Source: Vanilla planifolia
Lineage: Eukaryota > Streptophyta > Magnoliopsida > Asparagales > Orchidaceae
Length of the DNA: 64,000 nt
Direction: 5' to 3'
NCBI GenBank assembly: GCA_023846275.1
Contig: CM043868.1
Coordinates: forward strand, 14,045,755-14,109,754
Shown here: piece after piece, positions 51,226 to 63,023 of the stretch
How the letters are laid out: each line of letters starts with the position of its first letter
Numbering within the stretch: position 1 is the stretch's first letter
The notes under the pieces: model-generated
Database searches by the model: none
What the model saw: only the letters and a program-made list of their open reading frames with translations
What the model was told of the DNA's origin: nothing
Position numbers and translations under genes: made by a program

Positions 51226-52242
51226 TCAAAAGGTCAAGTAATAGGTTGATTGGGCTTTGTAGTAGGTTTAGGGATAAGTCTTGGGAAAGAGAGTGTTAAT
51301 GGATAACTTGTGGATGGCCTAGGATTATTAAGTGGAAAGGTTAACTTAGGTGTCGATTCACTCTTTTAGTGAGATAAAACTTTCGGAGGTCCTCAAACTC
51401 ATTACCAATCCTATAGGTCTCTCCTAGTGCGTGAATATTAGCATGAAAAGTTTTCTCTACACATCCTCTTTAAGTTTAGCTTGAAATCACGAGTGACCAA
51501 ATAGTGTACATTGACACCACAACATAGATAATACTCATCGAAACAAGTAATATACTTATTTATTGACCTTCCTCTTTAAGTTAAACGTTGTCATTGGTCT
51601 ATTAACTGATTTTTGTAAGAGGTATGCATTTGACTCTCAAGATTCCCTTAAATTTATTATAGGCGATGACTAGTACCTATGGATTTTATAAATAACTAGG
51701 CTTATTCAACTAGTTTTATGCAAGTAAACAACACCTTTCTCTCTCTTTATTAAGTCTTAATACTAAAAATAATGATTTATGTCTACTTCCCATTTTAGGT
51801 AGTCCTTAGGATTTAAAGTACCTTCAAAGGTAAGTGTTTTTATTTGATAAACTTCGTAAGTTTTTCATTATCATTTCCATGATATTGTCTTAAGAAGTAG
51901 TCATTGATTCTACTCAATATTTGATTAGATGGATTAAAAATATTAGATTCGGATAAAGTAAGTTCATTAGGAACGTACTTTAATTGGTTGATCATAGCTC
52001 CAAATTCTTTCAATTTGGTTTCCATATTTTTCATTCTTGTTAAAAAGTCTTGGAGAGTCAATTACATTTAGTTGAGTTGCAAATGCTCCATTATGTAATT
52101 TTTATCAGATCTTGTGCACATATATTATACATTTTAGTAAAAAATATTTTTTTGTTTTTTTAGAAAAAAATAAAATGACTAATAAATAAAGGAAAAACTT
52201 AATTAGCCCTAGGATATAGATGTTGCATGTACTAGTATAACG

Positions 52243-52262
52243 TATTATGATACTAATTTTGA
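52243..52262 (-). other. primer binding site of the gypsy element
   Basis: The - strand sequence AAAATTAGTATCATAATACG directly inside the right LTR resembles TTGGTATCAGAGC, the initiator-Met-tRNA primer site, with several changes. Confidence 0.55.
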
Positions 52263-52265
52263 TGA

Positions 52266-53180
52266 TGAATGGGCAACAAACCATGTCATAATGAGTAATA
52301 AAGAAATATTAACCTACACGTGTCAAGAGCAAAGAAAATATGAAGGAAAAATATGAAAAGTTTGAAAAAAGGAACACATAAAAGATACCCATTTCAAATG
52401 ATCTTAACCAAGAAAGACTGGGAGCAACACAATGGTCGCTTTGTATGTTAAGCCCACAATCTCTTTGATGACACATAAGCAGGGTACGTTAAAAGGGGTT
52501 AGTGATACCAATCTCAAATATAATAATTAACAAAATAAAGACCACACAAGCTCAAATTGAAAGCATTGAATAATCTTACAAGATCATCACAAAACATTTG
52601 AAGTAACAAGATAAATGAATGAGAAGAGGCAATCTAAAAATACTTGGAAAACAAAATTTTATGAAATATAAAAGGTGATGAAAATAGTAGATTCTTATAT
52701 GAAAGTATCAAGTAAGATGGAGGTGACGATAAACTACCACAATGTCTCATTGCTTGGGCCTTACATTCCTCTTAGTATTAGGATCAGTATGTTGAACTTT
52801 CTGCTACGATCAACCTTAAGATCTCAACAAGATGCAAAGAACATAAGTGAAATTTTCATTCAAGTAAAGATTATCCTTTTTTACATAAGGGTAGGTCTTC
52901 TATTTTATAAATAACCTATGGGTAAATTGATAAAGGTATCTAAAATAAATAAAATTTAAAAAATAAAAGACCCTCAAAATATATTGTCATAAGTCATTCT
53001 GTTTTTTGAAATGTTTCCTTGTTTTTTTAGGCATCTAATCAACTTAGTAGGGCATACACTTGTTTGACGTGCTTATCTGTGGTTGGGGCAATCGCGGTTC
53101 GGTGAGCACATGTGACACTAGCCATATTTCATAAGTTTAGTTAGTTGTTGCAGGTTGAATCTGGTCTCAATGTTGAATAA
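52266..53180 (-). repeat. right (5') LTR of the gypsy element
   Basis: Direct repeat partner of 46136-47120. It starts TGAATGGGCAAC. The outer end is approximate. Confidence 0.75.
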
Positions 53181-54641
53181 AAAGAGGATTATGAAAACAT
53201 AATTGATTGAGAAAAAGGAATAGTAATTAGCTCATAAAGGATGATAAGTTTATCTTAATTTGATCCTATTCAATGAATTTGATCTATGTTTTGTTTTTGT
53301 CATTATAACTTAAATGCAACAAAAAACATTAAATCCTTTTATGAGAATACCTTCTATTATAAAGACTTTAAGGAGAAATTCACTAATGCCTGGTAGAAAG
53401 TTTTTAGAACAAAGATACATCAAAAGGAGTAGTGCTTGTTGTCTAGGGAGGGCTCTATTTGAGGATCAAACGGCACAATTGCAAATTAGCCCTTGCAAAA
53501 TGCTCAATTTACAGATTCATTTACTTTTTCAAATATCCTGCATTTTCTTTGTCATCTTTGTCGGCTTACTTATCAAAGTTTATGGACAAAAAGGTAATTA
53601 ATAATTTTTGCTTATGCACTGCAGGTAGCCTCAAAAATTGAATTTCCCCACGCTGTTAATGCAATTGTCTAAAATAAACTTGTGCTTTATTAATATCTCT
53701 AATATTTAACCCATAATCAATTAGCTAGTTACCAGTTCGATCTAAGTTTAATACATACTTTAAACATCAATGAACCGATTCAATTTCGATTTAGGCTAAA
53801 CCTGGCTTATTGATTATTGATTTAAGCTCCATCCAAACTAAAACTAATCCAACTTTTGATTAAATTTTTACATTTCAACCAAGTTGCTCATAAATAAGTT
53901 TATATATTGAAAAAATATCTGATATATAAACATATATCACTATAGTTTATAAATTTATTTATTTGTCTTAATACATTTAGCTTCATAAATACCTAAATAT
54001 TATTAACACATGCATCGTTATTTTGAACCAATTTCTAAGTAATAAGATCCAATTTTTCAAAATAATGTAATCCCATCTGAGTTTATCTCACGATCAACTA
54101 ATCACATTTTGATTCAAATTAAGCTCATAATTAGAACATTGTACTTTGGTTTGATCAAAATTTAAACCAAAATTAATCCAAAACTAATCCAATTTTCAAA
54201 CACCTTTGATCTTTAAATTAACTTTACAACCCTAATTAGTAGTTATTGGAAAATACCTTTCATAACAGAATTGCTATATCTCATATGGCTTTACTTTAGG
54301 TATCACTCCAATTTTTCCCCTTCATACAAACAAGCCCTTTATGCCAACTTAAATTTCAAGTAACCCAGGTATAGAAGAACAAATTCTCCTTAAATTTCAA
54401 GTAGCCTGAGCCTCCTCTAGCTAGTAGATCAATTCAGAATATCTTCAATGCGTCAACTAGTAATAAAAAAAAATAAAAGGGTTCTTATGCAGTAAAATGA
54501 TTAACTAAGTACAGCTTATATTAATAGCTAAAGAATCACAAACTACTAAGTTTCAAAACGCAAAGCATTCAATACATTTCAAAACTTCAAACGTCATATA
54601 TTGGTACAGAACCATGGGATAAGAATCAAATGAGATAAAGG
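53181..54641. other. unassigned sequence between gypsy and BolA
   Basis: No gene recognised. The frame at 53314-53601 (+) starts at ATG but has no recognisable motif. The stretch next to 54641 should hold the BolA 3' untranslated region. Confidence 0.4.
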
Positions 54642-54947
54642 TCAGGCCAAACCAGATTCCTGTGGAGTTTTGGCAACAATGGAGATGGCATGGAGACCAT
54701 TTTTAAGCTCATCGGCTAAGAGATCATACACCATGCGATGACGCCTCACCAGGCCCTGGCCATCAAACTTTGCAGAAACGATCTTAACGTTGAAATGAGT
54801 TTCTTCGTGATCTCCCTTCATAGCAGCATGCCCAGCATGCTGATATGACAAATCTTCAACCTCCAATGCGATCGCCTCTAGGTTAGATTGCAGGACTTGT
54901 CTGATCCTATTTGCTCTTGATAATAAGTTGGTGCTTCGTGAAGCCAT
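54642..54947 (-). CDS. BolA-family protein (BolA_H type)
   Basis: A complete single-exon gene of 101 codons. I chose the ATG at 54947: the frame is open a little further upstream, but no ATG precedes it before an in-frame TGA. The protein is one BolA domain with SYQHAGHAAMKGDHEETHF, FDGQGLVRRHRMVYDLL, and DELKNGLHAISIVAKTPQE, the full family signature. Histidine rather than cysteine in the GHA loop places it with the BolA_H group, like Arabidopsis BOLA1 and BOLA4. These proteins bind monothiol CGFS glutaredoxins, sharing an iron-sulfur cluster or forming apo-heterodimers, in plastids or mitochondria. The short Ser/Arg-rich N-terminus (MASRSTNLLSRANRIRQ) could be part of a targeting sequence, but plastid against mitochondrial location cannot be decided. 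The gene is intact, without stops, and contrasts with the decayed elements on both sides. Confidence 0.93.
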   Translation of the reverse strand: MASRSTNLLSRANRIRQVLQSNLEAIALEVEDLSYQHAGHAAMKGDHEETHFNVKIVSAKFDGQGLVRRHRMVYDLLADELKNGLHAISIVAKTPQESGLA

Positions 54948-54957
54948 TAGAGAAACC

Positions 54958-54972
54958 TCACTGCAGCACCAT
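54958..54972 (-). promoter_or_regulatory. short upstream ORF before BolA start
   Basis: ATG GTG CTG CAG TGA on the - strand, a four-codon frame ending 10 bases before the BolA ATG. If it lies in the transcript it is the nearer upstream AUG and could lower BolA translation. Whether the transcript starts far enough upstream is unknown. Confidence 0.4.
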
Positions 54973-55580
54973 GAAGCCAAGAAATTGTTTTCATTTCAGG
55001 TGTTTCTATGGATGCTTTGTGACATTTTTTTTGAAATAAAACAGGAATAGTAAGCAACTATAAAGCAGTCCCCTTCCTGGCTAAACAAATTATCCACCAA
55101 ATCTGGGCATTTCATCATAAGGGCATGCAAAATGAATCACAAAAGAGTAATATAAATGAAGTTTTCAGCAAGAAAATTATCTCCTTATTTTTTTTATTTT
55201 TTTTTTTTGCTGCTGTAAACCCTGACATAGAAACGTGGGAAGGTGAGATAGATCACTTGTTAGGTTTTTACAATGCAACTGCAACCTCATGCCTTTTATT
55301 AAAACAATAAAAAGAGGGTATAAAAAATTTCTATGCTTTTGGACGATGTGCTCCCATGCATATGGACACTTCACAGATTCTTTATATACATTCTAAATAT
55401 ACAAATTTCCATTACCGTTAAATTCTTTAAAATTTAGAATGTCCCAAAACCTGCAACTTTACAAAAAACAAAACCTTTCCACTAATGCAAGCACTAAAGG
55501 GAGTCCTCTTTACACAATTATTCGAACTGACATGAAACTTGAAGAGACAACATCAAACCAATCAATCTTTGTAGCTTGCT
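54973..55580. other. BolA upstream region
   Basis: The probable promoter and 5' untranslated region of BolA (- strand). No convincing TATA box was seen. A T-run lies at about 55183-55208. Confidence 0.4.
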
Positions 55581-56165
55581 GACTTACCTAAAAATGATCA
55601 CATGACAACTAATCATGAGGTCAGCCATGCACATAATGATAAATTTCACCATCAAGAGTAGGAGGTATCCTACAAGGGGGTATAGAGGAAGTTGCCCCTT
55701 GGAGTAGGTACCATGGATCAACCCTACTGGTGATGGTTCGATCATCCATATTGTTGCTCTCTCAATCATTCACACTCAACCCATAATGGTTAAAGTGGGC
55801 ACCATTTCAACAGCTATAATGACAAACAGCTATCATGTCACATGGAGCATGATGTCAAACAATTCTCCATTAATTTATAAAAGAGGTCATGGTTTTGTTA
55901 ATTTCTTATACTTGAATTCTAATTTTATTGCTCAGTTATCTTTACATTACATCTAGCTCTCCTTAATCTTTCACAGAACCCTCTATATGAGAGCTGGTCT
56001 CGATCACATGTTGCTTACATTAGAAGAAAGTTCCCTCTCCCTCTTTTTTGTCCTTGAAATCTCAATCTTTTGTGACCTTTGGTACACTTTCTCCCACTAC
56101 ATTCTACAGCAACATTTCCTAGCATTGCTAGCGAGAAGAAACAAGTTCTAAAGATGAGTAGAATC
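55581..56165 (+). repeat. 5' LTR of the gypsy element
   Basis: Partner of 63024-63660. Boundaries are approximate. It lies about 630 bases upstream of the BolA start codon, on the other strand. Confidence 0.65.
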
Positions 56166-56507
56166 ACAATGTGAAGCATCGGCATCAAACAGCTCAGCTG
56201 CTTCAGAAGATTGGGCAATAGATGTTGAAAATTGGATTCCACGGTAACCACGGATCCAACCTGCTGTTAATCCAATCATCCAAGACTACAGTAGCAGCTG
56301 GAGTTTTTTTTTTTTTTTATGGTCATGAGTGCTTTACTTCAACCTCCACGTTCTTCAATGATATTTCCTACATCTTATCCAATCTAGTAAAATGCAAAAT
56401 ATTCTTTGCTCTGCCAGAGTGGTCTTAGAGGATTCCTATAGGCTCCATCCACAATTGCCAGCTTTCAAATCTGAAGAAGTCAATTCAAAGTCTACCCAAG
56501 CTATGGC

Positions 56508-56640
56508 AAAATTCAAAGAAACACTCTGAAGGCCTGACTTCAAAGAATAGGCAAGGCTACAATAACTCAACCGATGACAAAATTCAAAGAAAAACTCCAA
56601 AAGCCTAACATCAGAGAATAAGCGAGGCTACAATAGAGAT
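56508..56640. repeat. 71-bp tandem duplication
   Basis: Two units start AAAATTCAAAGAAA at 56508 and 56579. Both contain AACTC or CACTC, then GGCCTGAC or AGCCTAAC, then A(G/A)GC(A/G)AGGCTACAATA. Mild divergence. Confidence 0.85.
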
Positions 56641-57598
56641 GTAACAAGAGATTCCGGGCTAATCAAGGCAAACTTAGCTCACATGTTGTAGCTGAGCAAC
56701 TTGGGAAGCCCCTACACCACTTTAATTCTCAATCGCTCCAGTAAGTATTTGCCAAATCTCAATGCTACATAAACAAGAAGACCTGACAGTCATGGAGGCA
56801 GAGAACAAGAGAAAGGCTGACCCAACAAACGTGGAACCATCAATCAAGAATAGGCCCCAGTATTTCAATCAAAACAAAAATCTGCCTCACAGCCTGCATC
56901 AGAGGAATGATAAGTCTCAACCTCACGGAGAGTAAGTACTGCAAATACTGTGTTGATTAAAACCATACTACTCAGTATGTCTTGCACTTCAATCATTGAT
57001 CGAGAGGCTCTTGGAGGGGAGCTTTTAATAGCTCAAAGTCAAGAAATATGATGATTCATCTATCAAAATAAAAAAAGAACCTCTATAATAATACCACAAA
57101 TATGCTTAAGAGCCTTCAAACTCTTCTGAAGAAAATATTCTCTTAATGACAAGGGGAAAGGTCCAGTCAACGTCATTCGTCATTTCAAGAGCAAGGCAAG
57201 CTTGATTTAAGCATTCAAGTATAAAGTCCCTTAAAACTACCATCGTAGCCTATGCCATTACAAGGCAAAGTAACATGGAACCTCCCACTTTTGACTTAGA
57301 GAGGGCTTGCCACCTTTCAACAATCCTTTTGAGGGTATCATAGTTATCACAGTTTAGATGGACAACATTGATGTGATGAGGAAGCTTACAAATATCAGAA
57401 GATTCAATGATCTATTCCACAATGTCTATGAGAAGATAACAATATGACATACACATCTCATCCCCTGCATTGGAGCACTTATCTGTTTCACTAAAGACAT
57501 TACAAGATCCAAGGGAAGTGCAATGCTATAGCTTATACTCAATGCAGAGGAATCAAACATGCTCATGACATATTTTCTACTCAGGAAGGCAACTTTTA

Positions 57599-58260
57599 TA
57601 TTGAAAGTCATAACTTTAGTTACTCATCTAATATGTACATCCAAGTAAGAGGACATCATCAATGTTAATCATTTTAGGGAGTGTGACAACCACACAACAG
57701 CAATAATTGATCTCTCGAAATTACAAGGTAGAGTCACTACTGACAATCCTATAACAAAACATTGTTGCTATGCCAAGAGATGTTGCAAATCTCAGATTCA
57801 TAGCAAATTTTATCAGCAAACAGTTTGAAATGATACAACCAGTTAACATCTCTTGGCCATTCTTTATTTGGAGCATGAACTTTTTCAAGCCATCTTTGAC
57901 AACAAAAGACATTATGAAACATTTTTTGGTACCAATTGACTATCTCATAAAGTGGATCACAACCAAACATATTATCAAGCAAACAACAATTGCAATCAGG
58001 AAATTACCATGGTCAAACCTCTTCAGTATATTCAAAATGCTATGTGCCATAATGGTATAAAAGGTGCAATGTTTGCTTCTGATGATCTCCAATACTTTTG
58101 CCAGTCAATTGATTACATTCTCAAGAATGCATAAGCTTTACATGTTCAACCTAATAAACATAACGGAGTCCATTCTAAGATTATCCTTGCCTCATATCGT
58201 ATCATTCCTTAAAAGATAATCAAAAGATGATTTGTTGAATAAGCATTGGACAACAAGTTA
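57599..58260 (+). pseudogene. gypsy integrase core, first tandem copy
   Basis: The + strand reads FIWSMNFFKPSLTTKDIMKH, then FLVPIDYLIKWI and KHIIKQT, matching WGxDxxGPxP...FLxVAxDYFTKWxEAxxxxxxT, the start of the integrase catalytic core. After a frame change it reads ASDDLQYFCQSIDYILKNA and HVQPNKHNG, matching FxSxxLxxFCxxxxIxxxxSxxxHPQTNGQ. It ends in IILAS. The catalytic aspartate segment (DNG) is damaged. The 662-bp unit is repeated immediately downstream. Confidence 0.8.
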
Positions 58261-59060
58261 TATTGAAAGTCATAATTTCAATCATTTGCTTAATGCATCC
58301 ATCCAAGCAAGATATATGATACCATCAATTTTATTCATTCTGGGAAGTGCAACAACCACACGTCTATCAAAAATTAAGCTCTCAAAATTACAAGATAGTG
58401 TTAATATTGGCAAGCTTGTAACAAAACATTGTTGTATATGCAAAGAAATGCTAAGGCAGATTCACAACAAATTTCATCAATAATCAATTTGATATGATGA
58501 ACCAAATTAACATCTCTTGTCCATTCCTTATCTGGGGCATTAACTTATTCAAGCAATTTTTGACAACAAAAGACATTAAGGAATATTTTTCTAGTACTCA
58601 TTGACTACTATATAAAGTGGATCAGAGCAAAGTATGTGATCAAGCAAACTGCAAATGTGGTAAAAAAAATTACTATCGCCAAACCCCATCAATAGATGCA
58701 AAATGCTATGTGTTGTCATGATAGAAAGCAACAATGTTTGCTCCCAAGGATTTACAATACTTTTGTCTATCAATTGATAGCCATCTCAAGTAAGCACACG
58801 TTTTACATCCCAAACTAATGGACATGCTAAAGTAGCCAAAAAGAATCAATTGAATATCCTTCACCCTCAACTTGATGGAAAGAAAGATGGGCAGATGAAC
58901 TTCCAGCAATTCAAATTATCTCGTGACAACAGAAACTCCATTTTAATTGGTCTACAACTTGGTACATATTTTCCTTGGAGAACTCAATCATCCAACCCAA
59001 AGGGTTCAACAAATAATGAACCCTACCTTATAGAATGTAGAAAATGCAGTATGATGCCCT
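58261..59060 (+). pseudogene. gypsy integrase core, second tandem copy with C-terminal part
   Basis: A diverged repeat of the previous unit at an offset of 662 bases (TATTGAAAGTCATAA at 57599 and 58261; TTGACAACAAAAGACATTA at about 57897 and 58559). It carries LTTKDIKEYF, APKDLQYFCLSIDSHLK and TNGHAKVAKKNQ. It runs on into LDGKKDGQMNFQQF, matching the LDxxKGxWxDELPxVLW block of an intact integrase. Only this copy has that downstream part. Both have stops and frame changes. Confidence 0.8.
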
Positions 59061-59811
59061 AAGTTGCACTTACTCTAAGAACAAAGAATACTAGATCACA
59101 AGCCAAAAGGTCTAGCCCCTTCTCCCTCTCCCCCTTAACAAACTCTTATGCACACTCCTAACTCTTATCCCAAGCATGCCTAACAATAGGCCTTATCACA
59201 TCAAAGTTGAATATGATCAAGATCCTTAGCCCATATAAATTATGCCACACCTTTGGACACAAAAGCTCATTATATTCATTCATAACCTCCTAGTCTAGCA
59301 CCACCTCAACTACAAACGTCCAAGCCCCTACCAATCTTGATGCTTTTCCTGTCTACATCAAGTCACAAGCAAAGGAAAGACAACACCCAACAAGGTTTGG
59401 CCAAGAAAGGCCACAAAGCTCCAATAGACCCCACATGGCTAGATTGGATGTCTGCACACTATTGAACCTACTCCAATAAATAAGTTCACAATATTATCAA
59501 ACACAACAAAGACTTAGCTGATAATGGCCAACAAGCTATTATAGATTCAACAAATAATGAACAACATACTTCCATAATTGTTCAAAAAGCTTAATCTGCC
59601 TTCATTAAAGGGCAAAGCTTCAATGATAAAATGCAATTAGCAAATTATATCCTACCCAAATTTGATTCCAACATGTTCTTTGAGGCTTTTTATGCATTTG
59701 ATTTGATTAACAAAACCCACATGTTGTGTTGACTACAAACAAGGAATTTCATCTACTTAGAGTGTATCAAAATAAGTATCATTAATATCAACTTTCCCAT
59801 CTCTAGTCTAA
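59061..59811. other. gypsy 3' region, no motif recognised
   Basis: The region just downstream of the integrase. It is stop-rich and no further domain is visible. Confidence 0.4.
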
Positions 59812-60599
59812 CACCTGAAAAGAACAAAAAGTGAATGCCAAGCAATGTCTCAAGAGAAGAATATTAGAGAAAAAAACAGCTCCTGTGCAAGGCTTCTAAA
59901 GAGTTAGAGATGAATTGAATGACCTCGACAATCGAATGGGAGATCCTGATTTTTATATGAGATACCAACATCATAAGATATCAATGCACCTTTTGGGTAC
60001 AAACCCATGTTAAATCTCATTAAAACTCCACAACTAAGCATTTGGGTTGAAGTAGTGCTGAGATGAATGACCGAATGAGAAGGGTCCCTATGTAAAAGAT
60101 ATTACCTTTTTGGGTTGCAATTGGGCAACCTAATGCAACAATATCAACACAATAAGATAGATATCATAATTTGGTATTAGAGCTAATCCCTTTACTAATC
60201 CAATGTGATTCGAAAAAAAAAACAAGACAAACTAGTGAACCTGCAACACCTGAAAATGGTTAGGAGTGAAGATCAGATAATGTCCCGAGAGAGAAATTAC
60301 TGGACAAGGAGCAACTCCTATTCAAGACTTCAAATGATTCAAAGATAAATTGTCTTACATCGACTATTAAGGGAGATATCTTGATTTATATATGAGATAC
60401 CATGATTTTAAAATATTAAAACACTTTTTGCGGATAAAACTTTCATTAGATCTCATAAGAACTATTAAGCATGTTTGGGTTGGAATAGTATTAAGATGGA
60501 TAATCAAGTAGGAAGAGCCCTTATGCGAAGGACAAGTGCCACTTAGATTGGGCGGCTCAAGGGAATAATACATCGATATAGTGAGGCTGAGATATCACA
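59812..60599 (+). mobile_element. TRIM-like miniature LTR pair with primer site
   Basis: Two direct repeats of about 350 bases (about 59812-60170 and 60247-60599) start ACACCTGAAAA and end AGATATCA(T/C)A. They share ATATGAGATACCA, a TTTGGGTTG.A.TAGT block, TAAATCTCATTA or TAGATCTCATAA, and GGGC..CT.A. Between them lie only about 80 bases, beginning TTTGGTATTAGAGCTAATCC, a near-perfect initiator-Met-tRNA primer site. There is no coding sequence. The arrangement LTR, primer site, short core, LTR is that of terminal-repeat retrotransposons in miniature. It could instead be a tandem LTR left by recombination. It lies inside the gypsy element. Confidence 0.7.
60171..60187 (+). other. primer binding site of the TRIM-like element
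   Basis: TTTGGTATTAGAGCTAA directly follows the first repeat. It differs from the canonical TGGTATCAGAGC by one base, making it the best-preserved primer site in the window. Confidence 0.75.
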
Positions 60600-63023
60600 T
60601 CTACCAATGGCAATCTAGTGAGGTATTTCAACTTAGCCTCTAAGCTTTGCCAAGGGTCCCATCCAACCCCCTCTTTTTAGCTTCATTATGGATTCCTTAT
60701 TAGCAAGACCGAGACACAATCTAGTCTTAGACAACAAATTGATTATATTTGACAAATCTAATGTTGGTATCATTTATTCAATCAATAATGTACTTTGCAA
60801 TCTTTAATAAAACTAAGGGTTGGCAAGTGATAAGACCAAAGGCAGTATTTTGTTTCTCCAAAGGATGCATCCTTACTTGCTTCATCTTAGGGAATCTACC
60901 AAGAACATCCCATTACTAATCTAGGCATCCCTCATCCCATAGAAGTTTTGTAGCCAACTACAATCCACTCATTCAAAAGCATCCAAATTAAACTCAGCAA
61001 CTAAACAACTTATTTCTGATTCATGGCCTCCAAACTTCGAGTAAGATCGATTATTTCTAGGCAAAAGTTGGATATACCACTCAAAAGTAATTATATCTCT
61101 TTTAATAGTGGGGATGAATTGTTATCATAAAACCCTCTAGAATGCATCATGACTTGAACTCCAATTATTTATGCTTCTCCTCAATGAATTGTCAATTAAC
61201 CTTATTGTTTACTAGAAAAGGAATAACAAAAACTTCTAAAACACAATTTTAAATGACTTGAAGGTGATAGACCTTCCATCTCTTGATAAAATTAGTCTTG
61301 GAAAAGCAGACATTCAAGACCTCCTCCTTTGTAGTTCCCCTCAATCTCATCATTAACTCCTATCACATCATGTTTGGGGGGACTTCATTTAGATCTCTAC
61401 ATCAGTCATCCTCTTATTCTTATTCGCAACTTGGCTAACAACCATGACCACTCAAGCTAAAGCTTCCTCTAGAACGTTATGCTCAGTTAGATCCCTACCC
61501 TTTCCAACAATAGCAAATCTTTTAGGCAATTGAAACAATTGCCTTCTCCTAGAACAAATCACCAACAACTTCCCCTTTATTTTAACAAGCATTGCCTCCT
61601 TATTCTTGGCTTTGTACTCTTCTAGGTGTATAATAACATCCGACTAGTGAATTCAAAAGCCAAAATGCTGTCAAATTCCATCATTGTCGTGCAACTCAGG
61701 TTTTCAATAATTCATTCAAGAATATTCTATAAACAATGGATAGCTTTGAAACATTGAATCTCTTTAATTCTTTGGCCCAACTTTTTTGATAAACTGACAA
61801 CTAAGACAAGCTACAACAATCAACCAAAAGATGTTTGGAGCTCAAGAAACTTCTCACCACTTCTAATCTTGAAAGAAATGTTGCCTTCTACGTGTGATCA
61901 CCAAAATATAACCAAACTGTCCAAAAATCACTTTATCTTCTTTGACGCTAGCACCCAGTCAAAGCAATAGATTGTGACAATGTCGTTGGGACGTGATTTG
62001 CACAAACATGATCCCAAAATGAATGAACACTAGTACAAACCATTCCCAAAAGAAAGAAATAGATCTATTAAGAGCAAATCAAGAGAGATGTAAGTTACAT
62101 CTTACTTCTTCGAAGATAATCAACCATCATTTTCTTTAGCCTTTGAAGAACCTTTTACTATTCAGGCTGAACTCATGGCTTTTAAGCTCAAAATCCTTCA
62201 CTTTTTCAAAGGGAGGAACATTGTCATTGCCTTCAAGTTATCAGCAAGGAATTCCAACACAATCGACTTATTTGGTCTCATTCATAACACTGCAAGTCAG
62301 GTCCTCGGCTTTATATGCCTAGAGCTCAATCTTTATAGGATAAAGTTCTTTACTCGTATGAATTGTCCTCTCCAAGACTACTTTGGCCATTCTCTTAGGT
62401 GTCTCATTACTTCTATAACTACTTGACAGAGACATCAATATTCCTCAAATAAGTCATATGTGGTTTTCAAGCAATAAGCCGTTCATTCATCACTAATTGG
62501 ACATTTTATAATAGTAGTTGCCACCTCAAAAGACTTCTCAAGGTCTAGTGAGCAAACCAAGCTGCAAGAACTACTTCATCAACCTATTTCACAAAGTTTC
62601 AAATCCAAATAGATGACAAAGATGGTGCTAAGCTCCTTAAAGACCTCTTCACCAAGCTCTTTAGGTAGTCTAAGTTTAATAGAAGCTACATCAGTTATTT
62701 GAGCAATGACAACGCTCATTTTTCTTCACAAGGTGTTTTCATTGTTCACATCCTCTTTAAATCTAGAACATCTCCAATATCACTTTAGCAAATAATCTTT
62801 GAGCTTTGATATATCTTTATTGTTGAAGACTAGATTTTCCTTCTCTGCTGTTGATTTAATAACTAGCTCATTTTCAAAATATAATTTTCTAGATAATCAT
62901 TATCCTTTGAGATTCATGCAAACCAATTAATTCCTCATGTGCAACATAAAAAAGGATATAAAAAGTTAAGGGACCAAATAAAATGCAAAATCATATTCAA
63001 TATCAATCCTTAAATGAATATTC
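60600..63023. other. gypsy 3' region, no gene recognised
   Basis: AT-rich. The frame at 62175-62426 (+, ATG-initiated, 83 codons) matches nothing I know. On the - strand, 61.6-61.4 kb has a coding-like stretch (KEAMLVKIKGKLL) without a recognised family. Confidence 0.4.

Larger units (their letters stand above)
46136..53180 (-). mobile_element. Ty3/gypsy retrotransposon with two LTRs
   Basis: Direct repeats 46136-47120 and 52266-53180 bound this 7 kb unit. Shared blocks include AAAAGATACCCATTT(G/C), ACACAATGGT(T/C)(A/G)CT, GGAGTTAGTGATA or GGGGTTAGTGATA, and TTGAAAGCATT(A/G)AATAAT. Inside the right repeat the - strand reads TTAGTATCATAAT, a decayed initiator-Met primer site, so the element is on the - strand. 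Gag zinc knuckle, reverse transcriptase and integrase follow in order leftward. The type resembles chromovirus-like gypsy, unlike the Tat-like elements elsewhere in the window. It is inserted in the RNase H of the copia element to its left. Confidence 0.85.

Noticed and set aside
54948..54980. Longer BolA N-terminus starting at 54980
   Set aside because: The codon there is TTG. The first ATG is at 54947, with an in-frame TGA upstream.
62175..62426. 83-codon ATG-initiated frame
   Set aside because: No recognisable domain and no codon signal beyond the local composition. It lies inside a decayed gypsy element.
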